Source: Deinococcus aquiradiocola
GTDB taxonomy: Bacteria > Deinococcota > Deinococci > Deinococcales > Deinococcaceae
NCBI RefSeq assembly: GCF_014646915.1
Contig: NZ_BMOE01000001.1
Coordinates: 338,568-402,567 of the forward strand
Direction: 5' to 3'
DNA length: 64,000 bases
Below, piece after piece: positions 51,151 to 61,164 of this stretch (positions are counted from its first letter, which is position 1; each line of letters starts with the position of its first letter). The notes under the pieces were generated by a model, which saw nothing but the letters and a program-made list of their open reading frames with translations, did no database searches and was not told the DNA's origin. The position numbers and the translations under genes are program-made.

Positions 51151-51157
51151 GCGGTGC

Positions 51158-51163
51158 AGCTTA
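51158..51163 (-). promoter_or_regulatory. -10 hexamer of leaderless-type promoter (RNase-barstar-tsaD operon)
   Basis: TAAGCT on the minus strand, 7 bases before the ATG at 51150. Confidence 0.5.
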
Positions 51164-51295
51164 GCGCGGGGTGCGGGATCGGCGGAAAGGTGGGCTCACG
51201 TTCCGGGTCCGTTCACGTGTGAACGCTGACATGAACAGAGGGCACGCCAATGAGAGGTTTTTCACAACACGCGGGGGCAGGCGCACGCTAGAACC

Positions 51296-51308
51296 TGAAA
51301 CGTTTCCA
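51296..51308 (+). promoter_or_regulatory. LacI/CcpA-type operator candidate upstream of secreted amylase
   Basis: TGAAACGTTTCCA with the perfect 10-bp core GAAACGTTTC (51297-51306), about 95 bases before the start and just after a TAGAAC -10-like hexamer. The central CG and symmetric A/T-rich arms are typical of LacI-family sugar regulators. Confidence 0.55.
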
Positions 51309-51400
51309 CAATCCAGCCGTCCTGCCCACCCGGGCGAGGTCGTCCTGCCGCTCTGCCTTCCCACTGCCGGTGAATCCGGCCGACCCCACAAGGAGTGTCT

Positions 51401-53068
51401 ATGCGTCCACTGCTTTCTGCTGCCGCCGTCCTCTCCACCGCTCTGCTGCTCGCGTCCTGCGGTCAGTCCGACCTGCAGGCGCAGGCTCCCCAGACCCAGG
51501 TTCCCCAAGCCCAGACCGCGCAGGCGGCTGCGCCCGTGCAGACGCAGGCGATCAGCGGCACCAACATCGACACCTGGAGAAAACAGGTGATCTACCTCGC
51601 GATGCCGGATCGTTTCAGCAATGGAAACGCTTCCAACGACAACCTCGGTCAGCCGAACTGCTACGACCCCGCCAACCCCACCAAATTCCACGGCGGCGAC
51701 CTGCAGGGCCTGCGCAACAAACTCTCGTACATCAAGGACCTCGGCGCCACCACCCTCTGGATCACCCCCGTCTACAAACAGACCCCCATCAACAGCGGCG
51801 CTCCCGCCAGCTACGGCAACTGCGGCTACCACGGCTACTGGGCCGACTACACCAGCCCCGACGACACCGCCATCGAACCCAAACTCGGCACGTCCGCCGA
51901 CCTCACCGGCCTCATCAGCGACCTGCACGCCGGCGGCATGAAATTCATGATGGACATGGTCGTCAACCACGCCGGGTACGGCGCGCGCGTCGTCACCCAG
52001 CAGCCCAGCTGGTTCCACAGCAACTGCACCGGCAACGACATCACCTGCCCGCTCGCAGGCCTCCCCGACTTCGCGCAGGAAAACGCCACCGTCGCCGCGT
52101 ACCTCACCAACCTCAGCAAGACCTGGACGAGCACCTACGCCATCGACGCGATCCGCATGGACACCGCCAAACACGCGCCCCTCACGTACTGGCAGAACAG
52201 CTGGGTGCCCGGCGTCCTCGCCGCCCGCCCCAACACCTTCCTGCTCGCCGAAGCGTTCCTCGACAGCAGCGCCTCGCAGCTCAAACCGTTCCTCGACGCG
52301 GGCTTCGACAGCACCTTCGGCTTCCCCACCCGCACCGCCCTCGTGAACAGCATCGGCAAGGCCGGCAGCCTCGACACGCTCGCCGCGAAGGTGCAGGACA
52401 CCGTCGGCACGCTCGGCCTCGACCGCGCGCTGCTGCAGGTCAACCTGCTCGACAACCACGACGTGCAGCGCTTCGTGAACGAACCCGGCATCAGCGTCGC
52501 CGAGACCGACATCCGCGCCCGCTACCGCCTCGCGCTCGGCGCCCTGATGACGCTGCCCGGCATTCCGCAGCTGTACGCCGGTGACGAACTCGGCGTGTAC
52601 GGCGGCAACGACCCCGACAACCGCAAGGACATGCCCTCCTGGGCCTGGACCGACACGGGCCGCAGCACCGCCCAGAGCGGCTACCTCGCGGGCGGCGGCA
52701 CCCCCAAGACCACCTACGACCTCGCCAAGAAACTCATCGGTATCCGCACCGCCAACGAGGGCCTCTGGAAAGGCATGTACGCCGAGATGTGGCGCCCCAA
52801 CGGCGGCCAGAACGCCATGGCGTACTACCGTGGCAGCGGCACCAGCCGGATGGTCGTCGTCCTGAACCTCTCCGACACCACCGCCAACCTCCCCCTCGAC
52901 ATCCAGGCGAACACCGCCATTCCCGCCGCCGACCGCACGTACCTCGCGAACGGCAAGACCTTCACCGACCAGCTCGGCGCTGGCGCACCCGCCACCGCTA
53001 CCGTCTCCGGCGGCAAGCTGAACGTGAGCGTCCCCGCCAAGACGCTCGCCATCTACCGCGCGAACTGA
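51401..53068 (+). CDS. secreted GH13 alpha-amylase/cyclomaltodextrinase-like lipoprotein
   Basis: 555 residues. Lipobox LLLASC at the end of the signal peptide, a Gln/Ala/Pro-rich spacer, then the GH13 barrel beginning QVIYLAMPDRFSNGNASND. Catalytic D254 (IDAIRMDTAKHA), E284 (LLAEAFLD) and D354 (LLDNHDVQRF) are all present; MDMVVNHAG is conserved region I. A C-terminal beta domain follows. It should hydrolyse starch or maltodextrins at the cell surface and so complement the cytoplasmic GH13 at 34088. AAGGAG lies 6 bases before this ATG. A second operator-like site is inside the gene at 51622. Ends at repeat copy D. Confidence 0.92.
   Translation: MRPLLSAAAVLSTALLLASCGQSDLQAQAPQTQVPQAQTAQAAAPVQTQAISGTNIDTWRKQVIYLAMPDRFSNGNASNDNLGQPNCYDPANPTKFHGGDLQGLRNKLSYIKDLGATTLWITPVYKQTPINSGAPASYGNCGYHGYWADYTSPDDTAIEPKLGTSADLTGLISDLHAGGMKFMMDMVVNHAGYGARVVTQQPSWFHSNCTGNDITCPLAGLPDFAQENATVAAYLTNLSKTWTSTYAIDAIRMDTAKHAPLTYWQNSWVPGVLAARPNTFLLAEAFLDSSASQLKPFLDAGFDSTFGFPTRTALVNSIGKAGSLDTLAAKVQDTVGTLGLDRALLQVNLLDNHDVQRFVNEPGISVAETDIRARYRLALGALMTLPGIPQLYAGDELGVYGGNDPDNRKDMPSWAWTDTGRSTAQSGYLAGGGTPKTTYDLAKKLIGIRTANEGLWKGMYAEMWRPNGGQNAMAYYRGSGTSRMVVVLNLSDTTANLPLDIQANTAIPAADRTYLANGKTFTDQLGAGAPATATVSGGKLNVSVPAKTLAIYRAN
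51622..51635 (+). promoter_or_regulatory. second LacI/CcpA-type operator candidate, inside the amylase gene
   Basis: TGGAAACGCTTCCA, a 14-bp palindrome with one mismatch, its centre 327 bp from that of the upstream site. Similar to CTGGAAGTGCTTCCAG before gnd. Confidence 0.5.
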
Positions 53069-53180
53069 TCCGGTTTTGGTCCGGTTGCAGGGATGCCGGA
53101 AGGAGCACCGGCATCCCCTCGGTCTCCTCCAGACCGGACCTGTCGCTGCTCGCCTCGCCCGGCTGACCTCCAGCGCTTCA
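53068..53180. repeat. dispersed inverted-repeat element, copy D (degenerate)
   Basis: Begins ATCCGGTTTTGG on the stop codon of the amylase gene, continues with GGGATGCCGG...CCGGCATCCC and CTCGCCTCGCCCGGCTGA, and its right end CAGCGCTTCAG supplies the stop codon (TCA, 53178-53180) of the HODM-like gene on the other strand. Layout is that of copy A. Confidence 0.7.
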
Positions 53181-54206
53181 GCCCGACAGGGAACGCCCTG
53201 CCGTCTCCGGCGCGAACCGCTGTTTCCGTAACCATCCTTCCAGGGCTGGCCCAAGTCGGGTCAGCCCCTTGTACTGCCGCTGTTCGGGCGTCATGCCGCC
53301 CAGGGCCGCCGCGAGCGCCGCCGCGCGCTCCGCCGTGAGCGCGTCCCGCAGCGGCGTCAGGTACGTCCGGATGGTGAAGAGCGCCCCGCTCCCCTCCGGG
53401 ACGGGGTGCAGCGTCTGCCGTTCCACCCGCAGGAACACGCCGCCCAGGTCGGCGGGCACGCCCTCGTTCCCGTCCGGCCCGCTGCACTCCGGCGGGAGAT
53501 CCGGGTGATGGTCGAGCCGCCCGGACGGCGTGACGCCCCACACGAACCGCACGAACGGCCCGCGCGTCACGAGCGCCTGCACCAGCCGAGGCGCGGACGC
53601 CAGCAGCGGCCCCGCGCCCGCCACCGGCGCATGCACCTGCGTGAACGGCCGCCCGATCTTGTCGAGCGGCGCCCACTTCTCCGGCAGCAGCACGTGCAGC
53701 GCCGCCAGATGATCCGCGCCCGTCACCGGGTCCACCGCCAGGACGCTCAGGTCCTCCTGCACGTTCATCGCCAGGAAATCCAGCGCGTCCAGCGGCTCCA
53801 CGTCCCCCACCACGGCCGACAGCGGACCGCGGAAGCGCCGCAGGTCCTCCAGCGTCCCGCGGTCCACGTCCAGCACGCCCGCCCAGCCGAGCGCGGCGTT
53901 GCTCAGCACCCGCCCGTCCCACGACAGCACCCCGCCCGAATCGCGCGCCGCCTGCTCCGCCACGCGCCGCAGGACGCCCGCCCGCAGCTCCGGGCGCAGG
54001 CCCGCCAGCACGTACGACCGCTGCAGCTGCGCCCGCGCCGCGACCTTCTCCGTCAGGAACGCCGCGTACTGCCGGTCGAACGCGAACGTGTGCGTCTCCG
54101 TGCGGCCATCCACCGGCTGCACGCCCAGCCGGAACATCCCGGCCGCGACGGAATACACGCCACTCAGGTACGGATGATACGAAGCGGGAGGACGGTCTGA
54201 AAACAC
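53178..54206 (-). CDS. haem-dependent oxidative N-demethylase-like (DUF3445) protein
   Basis: 342 residues from GTG. Blocks of the HODM alpha-subunit/DUF3445 family: PVDGRTETHTFAFDRQYAAFL, FLAMNVQEDLSVLAVDP, LHVLLPEKWAPLDKIGRPFTQVHAPV and RVERQTLHPVPEGSGALFTIRTYLTPL (part: RVERQTLHPVPE). The characterised member demethylates dimethylamine with haem. The other HODM subunits are not nearby, so the substrate may differ. The second of two adjacent GTG codons lies 6 bases after CATACT and is taken as start. Convergent with the amylase gene; its stop codon belongs to repeat copy D. Confidence 0.82.
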   Translation of the reverse strand: MFSDRPPASYHPYLSGVYSVAAGMFRLGVQPVDGRTETHTFAFDRQYAAFLTEKVAARAQLQRSYVLAGLRPELRAGVLRRVAEQAARDSGGVLSWDGRVLSNAALGWAGVLDVDRGTLEDLRRFRGPLSAVVGDVEPLDALDFLAMNVQEDLSVLAVDPVTGADHLAALHVLLPEKWAPLDKIGRPFTQVHAPVAGAGPLLASAPRLVQALVTRGPFVRFVWGVTPSGRLDHHPDLPPECSGPDGNEGVPADLGGVFLRVERQTLHPVPEGSGALFTIRTYLTPLRDALTAERAAALAAALGGMTPEQRQYKGLTRLGPALEGWLRKQRFAPETAGRSLSG

Positions 54207-54212
54207 CACGCC

Positions 54213-54218
54213 AGTATG
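54213..54218 (-). promoter_or_regulatory. -10 hexamer of leaderless-type promoter (HODM-like gene)
   Basis: CATACT on the minus strand, 6 bases before the GTG at 54206 (3 bases before an alternative GTG). Confidence 0.45.
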
Positions 54219-54258
54219 CCGCCCGCCCGCGCACCGCCGCGACGCCCGGCACTTGAGA

Positions 54259-54264
54259 TAAACT
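54259..54264 (+). promoter_or_regulatory. -10 hexamer of purH-folD promoter
   Basis: TAAACT; transcription would start a few bases downstream, at the beginning of the ZTP riboswitch. Confidence 0.5.
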
Positions 54265-54265
54265 G

Positions 54266-54342
54266 CGGGCCGGTCGCGGTGACTGGCGTAACGTGGACAC
54301 CACGGGGAAGCCGCGAGAATACCTTTGGCCGCACGCCTGGGC
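54266..54342 (+). ncRNA. ZTP (pfl) riboswitch upstream of purH
   Basis: The aptamer landmarks are in order: CGGTCGCGGTGACTGGCG in the first stem with the internal loop, GTGGACACCACGGGGAAGC completing stem P2 (GTGG/CCAC) and the GGGGA junction, and after a variable linker GGCCGCACGCCTGGGCC, the conserved GCCTGGGC that forms the pseudoknot and ligand pocket. The class senses ZMP/ZTP, the purine intermediate accumulated when 10-formyl-THF is short. PurH uses ZMP and FolD makes 10-formyl-THF, so the target genes fit exactly. Positions are approximate within a few bases. Confidence 0.85.
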
Positions 54343-54346
54343 CGGA

Positions 54347-54369
54347 CGCCGGGACACGGATGCCCGGCG
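54347..54369 (+). promoter_or_regulatory. expression-platform hairpin between riboswitch and purH
   Basis: CGCCGGG (54347-54353) pairs with CCCGGCG (54363-54369) directly before the ribosome site GGAGG (54373-54377). It may be an alternative structure controlling translation; no T tract follows, so transcription termination is less likely. Confidence 0.5.
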
Positions 54370-54384
54370 GCTGGAGGAACGAAC

Positions 54385-55911
54385 ATGGCGAAACGCGCAT
54401 TACTTTCAGTGTCAGACAAGTCGGGCGTGGTGGACTTCGCGCGCGCCCTCACGAACGCCGGGTGGGAAGTCCTCAGCACCGGGGGCACCCTGCAGGCCCT
54501 GCACGCCGCGGGCGTCCCCGCCACCAGCGTCGCGGACGTGACGGGCTTCCCCGAGATCATGGACGGCCGCGTCAAGACGCTGCACCCCAGCATTCACGGC
54601 GGCATCCTCGCCCGGCGCGACGAGGCCAACGCGGGCGCGCACCTCGCGGAACTCGCGCAGCACGACATTCAGCCCATCGATCTGGTGTGCGTGAACCTGT
54701 ATCCGTTCCGGGAGACGGTCGCGGGCGGCGCGGACCACGAGACGGTCATCGAGAACATCGACATCGGCGGCCCCGCCATGATCCGCGCCGCCGCCAAGAA
54801 CCACGCCAGCGTCCTGATCCTCGTGGACCCCGCCGACTACCCGCTCGCGCTGCAGGACACCGTGAGCATCCAGGACCGTCAGCGGCTCGCCGCGAAAGCG
54901 TACGCGCACACCGCCGCGTACGACGCCGCCATCGCCGCGCACCTCACGGACGCCGAGGCCCTGCCGCCCGCCCTGACGCTGGAACTCACGCAGCTGCAGG
55001 GCGTGTCGCTGCGTTACGGCGAGAACCCGCACCAGCCCGGCACCGTGTACCGCATCGGGAACGAACGCGGCCCCGTGCTGGACGCCGCCGTCCTGAGCGG
55101 CAAACCCATGAGCTTCAACAACTACGGCGACACGGACGCCGCGTGGGCGCTCGTGCAGGAGTTCCCGGCGGACGTGGCCGCCTGCGTGTGCGTCAAGCAC
55201 GCCAACCCCTGCGGCGTGGCGCTCGGCGCGACCGCACAGGAGGCCTGGGAGCGCGCCCGTGACGCCGACACCCTCAGCGTGTTCGGCGGCATCGTGGCCC
55301 TCAACCGGCCCGTGGACCTCGCCACGGCACAGGCGATGCGCGGCACCTTCCTCGAAGTGCTGATCGCGCCCGAGGTGAGCGCCGACGCCCTCGCATGGTT
55401 CCAGGCCAAGAAGCCCGATCTGCGCGTCCTGACCGCCGGTCCCTCCCGCTTCTCCGGCACCGAGTACCGCCCCCTGCAGGGCGGCCTGCTCGCCCAGGCC
55501 CGCGACCTGCGTACCTGGGACGACCTGTGCCCGGAAGTCGTCACGGAACGCCAGCCGACCGAGCAGGAATGGCAGGACCTCGCCTTCGCGTGGCGCGTCA
55601 CCAAGCACGCCCGCAGCAACAACGTCGTCCTCGCGCGGGACGGCCGCACGGTCGGCCTCGGGGCGGGCGCCGTGAGCCGCATCTGGGCGGCCGAGCGCGC
55701 CGTGCAGAACGCCGCCGGGAACGCCCAGGGAGCCGTCATGGCGTCCGAGGCGTTCTTCCCGTACGACGACGTGGTGCGCCTGAGCGCCTCGGCGGGCGTC
55801 GTGGCGGTCCTGCAGCCGGGCGGCGCGAAACGCGACCCGGAAGTGATCGCGGCCGCGAACGAACTCGGCGTGAGCATGATCTTCACCGGGAGCCGCCATT
55901 TCCGCCACTGA
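54385..55911 (+). CDS. purH: bifunctional AICAR formyltransferase/IMP cyclohydrolase
   Basis: 508 residues; catalyses the last two steps of IMP synthesis. The N-terminal cyclohydrolase domain begins [19 protein letters not shown] with [26 protein letters not shown] and the [16 protein letters not shown] block; the formyltransferase domain has [37 protein letters not shown] (catalytic KH) and [11 protein letters not shown], ending [17 protein letters not shown] with GSRHFRH. GGAGG is 7 bases upstream. Under ZTP riboswitch control and followed by folD in an overlapping arrangement. Confidence 0.97.
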   Translation: MAKRALLSVSDKSGVVDFARALTNAGWEVLSTGGTLQALHAAGVPATSVADVTGFPEIMDGRVKTLHPSIHGGILARRDEANAGAHLAELAQHDIQPIDLVCVNLYPFRETVAGGADHETVIENIDIGGPAMIRAAAKNHASVLILVDPADYPLALQDTVSIQDRQRLAAKAYAHTAAYDAAIAAHLTDAEALPPALTLELTQLQGVSLRYGENPHQPGTVYRIGNERGPVLDAAVLSGKPMSFNNYGDTDAAWALVQEFPADVAACVCVKHANPCGVALGATAQEAWERARDADTLSVFGGIVALNRPVDLATAQAMRGTFLEVLIAPEVSADALAWFQAKKPDLRVLTAGPSRFSGTEYRPLQGGLLAQARDLRTWDDLCPEVVTERQPTEQEWQDLAFAWRVTKHARSNNVVLARDGRTVGLGAGAVSRIWAAERAVQNAAGNAQGAVMASEAFFPYDDVVRLSASAGVVAVLQPGGAKRDPEVIAAANELGVSMIFTGSRHFRH

Positions 55912-56773
55912 CCCCGGCCCGCCCGGACCCCGCCTGCTGCTCGGCAGGCCGCTCGCGGACCGCGTCACGCGCGAAGTCCGGGACGGCATCGCCGAGCGGC
56001 ACCTGCACCCCCTCATGGTGGCCGTCGTCGCGTCCGACGACCCCGCCACCGGCGTGTACGTGCAGTCCAAGGTGCGTCAGGCCGCGCGGCTCGGCGTGAC
56101 CCTGCAGGTCCTCGACCTCGGGGCGCGCATCACGCAGGCGGACCTGCACCGCGAACTCGAACGCCTGTCCGCCGACGACGCCGTGCACGGCATCGTGCTC
56201 GAACTGCCGCTCGCGCCGGGCCTCGACGCGGACCTCGCCAGCCTGCACATGGCGCCCGCCAAGGACGTGGAAGGCCTCACGCCCGCCAACCTCGCCCTCG
56301 TCGCCGCCGGACGCGAACCCGAGGCGCTCCTGCCGCCCACGCCGCGCAGCATCCGCTTCCTGCTGCGCGAGGTGCTGGACCTGCAGGGCGCCCGCGTCGC
56401 CATCATCGGGCCGGGCCGCACGGTGGGCCGCCCCCTCACGTGGATGCTCAACAACCGTGGCGCGACCGTCACGCTCCTCAACATGCACTCGCGTGACCTG
56501 ACCGCCATCCTCGCGCCGCAGGACGCCGTGGTCGTCGCCGTGGGCCGCGCCGGACTCCTGCGCGCCGAGCACCTGCACGCCGCTCAGGTCGTGGTGGACG
56601 CCGGCATCAACGTCACCGCGAGCGGCGTGGTCGGGGACGCCGCGCCGGACGTCGCGCCGCTCGTGCGCGCCATCACGCCCGTCCCGGGCGGCGTCGGGCC
56701 GCTCACCAGCGCCCTGATGTTCCAGAACCTGCTGCGCGCCATCCGCCTGCAGCGCGGCGAACAGGTCGAGTAG
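55898..56773 (+). CDS. folD: bifunctional methylenetetrahydrofolate dehydrogenase/cyclohydrolase FolD
   Basis: About 291 residues if started at ATT 55898. Produces 10-formyl-THF, the substrate of Pur[21 protein letters not shown] is the expected N-terminal part, followed by the catalytic Tyr/Lys (GVYVQSK), [27 protein letters not shown] and [19 protein letters not shown]. No ATG, GTG or TTG exists between the in-frame stop at 55877 and this homology; only ATT (55898) or CTG (55934) could start it. The first ATG (56015) would delete about 39 residues including the first strand and helix. Overlap with the purH end suggests translational coupling. Confidence 0.88.
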   Translation: MSATDPGPPGPRLLLGRPLADRVTREVRDGIAERHLHPLMVAVVASDDPATGVYVQSKVRQAARLGVTLQVLDLGARITQADLHRELERLSADDAVHGIVLELPLAPGLDADLASLHMAPAKDVEGLTPANLALVAAGREPEALLPPTPRSIRFLLREVLDLQGARVAIIGPGRTVGRPLTWMLNNRGATVTLLNMHSRDLTAILAPQDAVVVAVGRAGLLRAEHLHAAQVVVDAGINVTASGVVGDAAPDVAPLVRAITPVPGGVGPLTSALMFQNLLRAIRLQRGEQVE

Positions 56774-56791
56774 AGTCCCCACACCACAGGG

Positions 56792-56825
56792 AGGCAGGCC
56801 CACCGGTTTCCAGGTGGGCCTGCCT
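56792..56825. terminator. 13-bp hairpin between convergent folD and PNPOx-like genes
   Basis: AGGCAGGCCCACC (56792-56804) pairs perfectly with GGTGGGCCTGCCT (56813-56825) over an 8-base loop containing TTT. Confidence 0.75.
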
Positions 56826-56839
56826 TCACATTGCCTTCT

Positions 56840-57340
56840 TCAGAGCTTGACGGTTTCGTTCGTGCCCATGTCCGTGGCGGGCTTGCCGGTCAGGGCGGCG
56901 CGCGCCATCTGGAACAGGCCCTTCACCTTGCCGTCCCCCTCCCAGAACTCCGCGCCGGTCGCGTCGACGTGGATGAGCTGCACGTTGGGGTCGTCGATGC
57001 CGCCCTCGAAGTACGCCTTGTAGAAGTCCGACCACAGCTGCTCCAGCTTGGCGCGGTCCTCCACCAGTTCCGCCTTGCCGGACACGCTCACGTACGTGCT
57101 CTTGCCGGTGTCGGCGTAGCTGACGTTCACGCGCGGGTTGCCCTTGATGTCCGCCACGGACCCGCTGTCCTTCGCGCCGATGAACCAGATGTCCCCGTCG
57201 AACTCGGTCTCCTGGGTGGTCATGGGGCGCGCGTGCAGGTGCCCCTCGCTGTTCGTGGTGGTGAGCAGCGCGAACTTGATGTCCTTGATGATCGCAGCGA
57301 TGCGCGCGATGCTCTCTTCCCGGGTCATGTTGTCACTCAT
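56840..57340 (-). CDS. pyridoxamine 5'-phosphate oxidase-like (general stress protein 26 type) protein
   Basis: 166 residues. [59 protein letters not shown] and [14 protein letters not shown] (quoted in parts: [29 protein letters not shown]) are the split-barrel flavin-binding pattern of general stress protein 26 relatives. These bind FMN, FAD or F420 or haem; the activity is unknown. AGGA lies 8 bases before the ATG; TAAGAT about 60 bases upstream may be its -10. Confidence 0.85.
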   Translation of the reverse strand: MSDNMTREESIARIAAIIKDIKFALLTTTNSEGHLHARPMTTQETEFDGDIWFIGAKDSGSVADIKGNPRVNVSYADTGKSTYVSVSGKAELVEDRAKLEQLWSDFYKAYFEGGIDDPNVQLIHVDATGAEFWEGDGKVKGLFQMARAALTGKPATDMGTNETVKL

Positions 57341-57425
57341 GACCCGATCCTGACGTGCCTGCAGACCGTGATCTGAGAGCGATCTTACCGGGTGAAGGCC
57401 CCCTTCAGGCTCAATGGGGAAAACG

Positions 57426-58886
<1,461 letters not shown>

Positions 58887-58894
58887 ATGCGCCG

Positions 58895-58900
58895 AGTATC
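58895..58900 (-). promoter_or_regulatory. -10 hexamer of near-leaderless promoter (MFS gene at 57426)
   Basis: GATACT on the minus strand, 8 bases before the ATG at 58886. Confidence 0.45.
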
Positions 58901-59006
58901 GCATGCCCTCACGTCCCCCCAGACCACGCCTGCGCCCGCCACGGACGCGGTCCCGCCGACCACGTCCGCCCTCCGTCTCCGGGCCGGGTCGTCCCTCCGG
59001 TGCGGG

Positions 59007-60179
59007 TCAGTGCGTGACGGGCCGCGTTTCGTCACCGCTCAGCGTATCGTTCGCGGAGGTGTGCAGCACGACGCGGTTCCGGCCGGACTGCTTCGCGCGG
59101 TACATCGCCTGATCCGCCCGCGCCACGAGCGCCTCCAGCCGGTCGCCACGCCGGTACTCCGCCACGCCGAAACTCGCGGTGACGGTCCGGTGAGGCAGGA
59201 AGCGTTCCTCCTCGATGCGGGCACGCAGGCGTTCGGCGATACGGGCCGCGCGTTCCAGGGACGCGCCCGGCAGCACCAGCACGAACTCCTCGCCGCCCCA
59301 GCGTCCCGCGAGATCCCGGTCCCGCACGAAGGACTTCAGCACGTCCGCCACGCCGCACAGCACGGTGTCGCCGCTCGCGTGCCCGAAGGTGTCGTTCACG
59401 CTCTTGAAGTGATCCACGTCCAGCAGCACCAGACTGAAGGTCGTGACGGGAATGCGGGCGCTGGCCGTGTCGGCCCGGTCGTCCAGCAGGTCGTCCATCA
59501 GCTGCTCGATCCGGCCGTACAGGCTGCGGCGGTTGTCGAGGCCCGTCAGGTGATCGATGTTCGACAGGTACTCCATCTGCTGACTCATGGCTTCCGACTG
59601 CCCCAGCGCTTCCCGCGTCCATGCGGCGCTGAACACCAGGGAAAGCACCGCCGCCACCATCAGGACCGTGATCAGCTGCTGCATCCGTTCGACCGGCCCG
59701 AGCTGCCCGGTCAGGGTGAGCACCAGGGGCGACACGGCGTACAGCGCGAGCAGTCCGGTGAGCGCGGTGAGGGCCTGACGGGGCCGGAAGCGCAGGCACG
59801 CGGCCATGCCCGCCAGCACCACCAGCAGCGCCACGAACATCTGCAGCCACGCGTCGAACTGCGCCGGGAACGCGAGGCGGTACACGAGGGCGGCGGCGGT
59901 CGCCCCGAGAATCAGCCAGGCCGGGCCACGCTCGCTGCTGGCGCGCGACGAGCCCGCCAGCCACTGCGTCAGGTACCCGAGCAGCAGGACGGCAAGCAAC
60001 AGCGGGACGTACAGCAGCAGCAGGTTGTCGCGCTGGTACAGCAGCGCGTACAGCCACAGCAGGATCAGTGTGGGAACGCCGATCGCCAGCGTGATCAGGG
60101 ACGTGCGGCGGCGCGCGAGCGGCAGGTCGGGACCGACCTGCTCCTGGGGCGGCTGGAGGGTCCAGGGGGGTCTGCTCAT
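59007..60179 (-). CDS. membrane-bound diguanylate cyclase (GGDEF)
   Basis: 390 residues. About six membrane segments (TSLITLAIGVPTLILLWLYA to TVLMVAAVLSLVFSAAW) form the sensor; a short coiled coil (SEAMSQQMEYLSNIDHLTGL) leads into the GGDEF domain, with DVDHFKSVNDTFGHASGD, the active-site GGEEF (RWGGEEFVLVLP) and VTASFGVAEYRRGD. No RxxD inhibitory site is seen immediately before GGEEF (DRDLAGRW stands there: R-D-L-A). It should make c-di-GMP. The start at 60179 is the first ATG with a plausible membrane protein after it; upstream codons are Pro/Arg rich. Confidence 0.9.
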   Translation of the reverse strand: MSRPPWTLQPPQEQVGPDLPLARRRTSLITLAIGVPTLILLWLYALLYQRDNLLLLYVPLLLAVLLLGYLTQWLAGSSRASSERGPAWLILGATAAALVYRLAFPAQFDAWLQMFVALLVVLAGMAACLRFRPRQALTALTGLLALYAVSPLVLTLTGQLGPVERMQQLITVLMVAAVLSLVFSAAWTREALGQSEAMSQQMEYLSNIDHLTGLDNRRSLYGRIEQLMDDLLDDRADTASARIPVTTFSLVLLDVDHFKSVNDTFGHASGDTVLCGVADVLKSFVRDRDLAGRWGGEEFVLVLPGASLERAARIAERLRARIEEERFLPHRTVTASFGVAEYRRGDRLEALVARADQAMYRAKQSGRNRVVLHTSANDTLSGDETRPVTH

Positions 60180-60438
60180 GGCCTCGTCGTCACGGGTATC
60201 AAGTGAACTCCGGCGGAATTCAGGTGCGGGGGATCTGCGGCTCGGAGGCCCTGAAGGCGCGGCATGGGGAGGAACAGGCGGCCGGAACGCGCGGAAGGCT
60301 GGAGTCCACGCGGTGCCGGGCGACCCGGAGGGCCGGATCACCCCCCGATCTTAACAGAAGCGTCAGGTTCGCTCATCTTCGCGGCGTGCGGACGTGCCGA
60401 CCGCGAGAAGTCCCGCAGTGACGCGCTCACCCATACGC

Positions 60439-60444
60439 TACCCT
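60439..60444 (+). promoter_or_regulatory. -10 hexamer of leaderless-type promoter (JAMM gene)
   Basis: TACCCT ends 7 bases before the ATG at 60452. The remainder of the 60180-60451 gap shows nothing further. Confidence 0.45.
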
Positions 60445-60451
60445 GCCTGCA

Positions 60452-60871
60452 ATGCCGCCCACCGTCCGGCTCCCGACCCACCTGCAGGACGCCGTCTGGC
60501 AGCACGTCCAGCGTGCCCTGCCGAACGAGAGTGTCGGCGTGTTCGGCGCGCGCTCCGCCCCGCCGGACGCGGAAGAGGACGCCTTCGACCTGCGCGCCTT
60601 CTACCCCCTGCGGAACATCGCGCCGGACCCGTCCCGTACGTACCTCGCCGACCCGGCCGGACTGCTGCGCGCCCTGCGCGCCATGCAGCAGGACGGCCTG
60701 ACGCTGGGCGGCATCTATCACAGCCACCCGCACGGCCCTGCCCGTCCCAGCCGCACCGACCTCAACCTCGCGCAGTACCGCGTGCCGTACCTGATCGCCG
60801 ACCCGGAACGCCGCGAACTGCGCGCCTACCTGCTGCCCGAGAATCTCGAACTGCCGCTCGACCTGAGCTGA
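60452..60871 (+). CDS. JAMM/MPN+ metalloprotease (M67 family)
   Basis: 139 residues. The JAMM zinc motif is complete: E26 (PNESVGVFG), H90 and H92 (YHSHPHG), S100 and D103 (SRTD). The short single-domain form matches prokaryotic Mov34/MPN/PAD-1 enzymes that cut isopeptide-like links to ubiquitin-fold proteins such as ThiS/MoaD, or act in sulphur transfer. No MoaD/ThiS or E1-like gene is next to it, so the target is unknown. Stop codon abuts repeat copy E. Confidence 0.88.
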   Translation: MPPTVRLPTHLQDAVWQHVQRALPNESVGVFGARSAPPDAEEDAFDLRAFYPLRNIAPDPSRTYLADPAGLLRALRAMQQDGLTLGGIYHSHPHGPARPSRTDLNLAQYRVPYLIADPERRELRAYLLPENLELPLDLS

Positions 60872-61084
60872 CGCGGTGTGGATCCGGTGACCGGGATGCC
60901 GGGGACAGCGAAGGCATTCCTCCCCGGGCAGACCAGCGCACTGGTACAGTTCCGCAGGGGGAATGATTGCCTGCTTCCGTGTCCTCCAGACCGGACTGTC
61001 AGACAGAACTGTTGGTGCTCGCTTCGCCCGGCGGAACGCGAAGCCGCGAAGTCGGCGTCCGGCTGCGGGCATCAGAACCGTGTG
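60871..61084. repeat. dispersed inverted-repeat element, copy E (degenerate)
   Basis: Starts on the stop codon of the JAMM gene. Recognisable blocks: GGATCCGGTGACCGGGATGC, TCCCCGGGCAGA, TCCTCCAGACCGGACTG, GTTGGTGCTCGCTTCGCCCG (same as in copy A except one base) and the right end ATCAGAACCGTGT. Lies between convergent genes. Confidence 0.65.
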
Positions 61085-61116
61085 AACCGGTCCGGCAGCA
61101 CCGCCTGCTGGTAAGG

Positions 61117-61154
61117 GTTCGGGCGACCCTGTGTTTCCACGGGGTCGCCCGAAC
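61117..61154. terminator. 13-bp hairpin next to the small membrane protein gene
   Basis: GTTCGGGCGACCC (61117-61129) pairs perfectly with GGGTCGCCCGAAC (61142-61154), 11 bases past the stop of the minus-strand gene. Confidence 0.75.
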
Positions 61155-61164
61155 GGGAGCGGCT

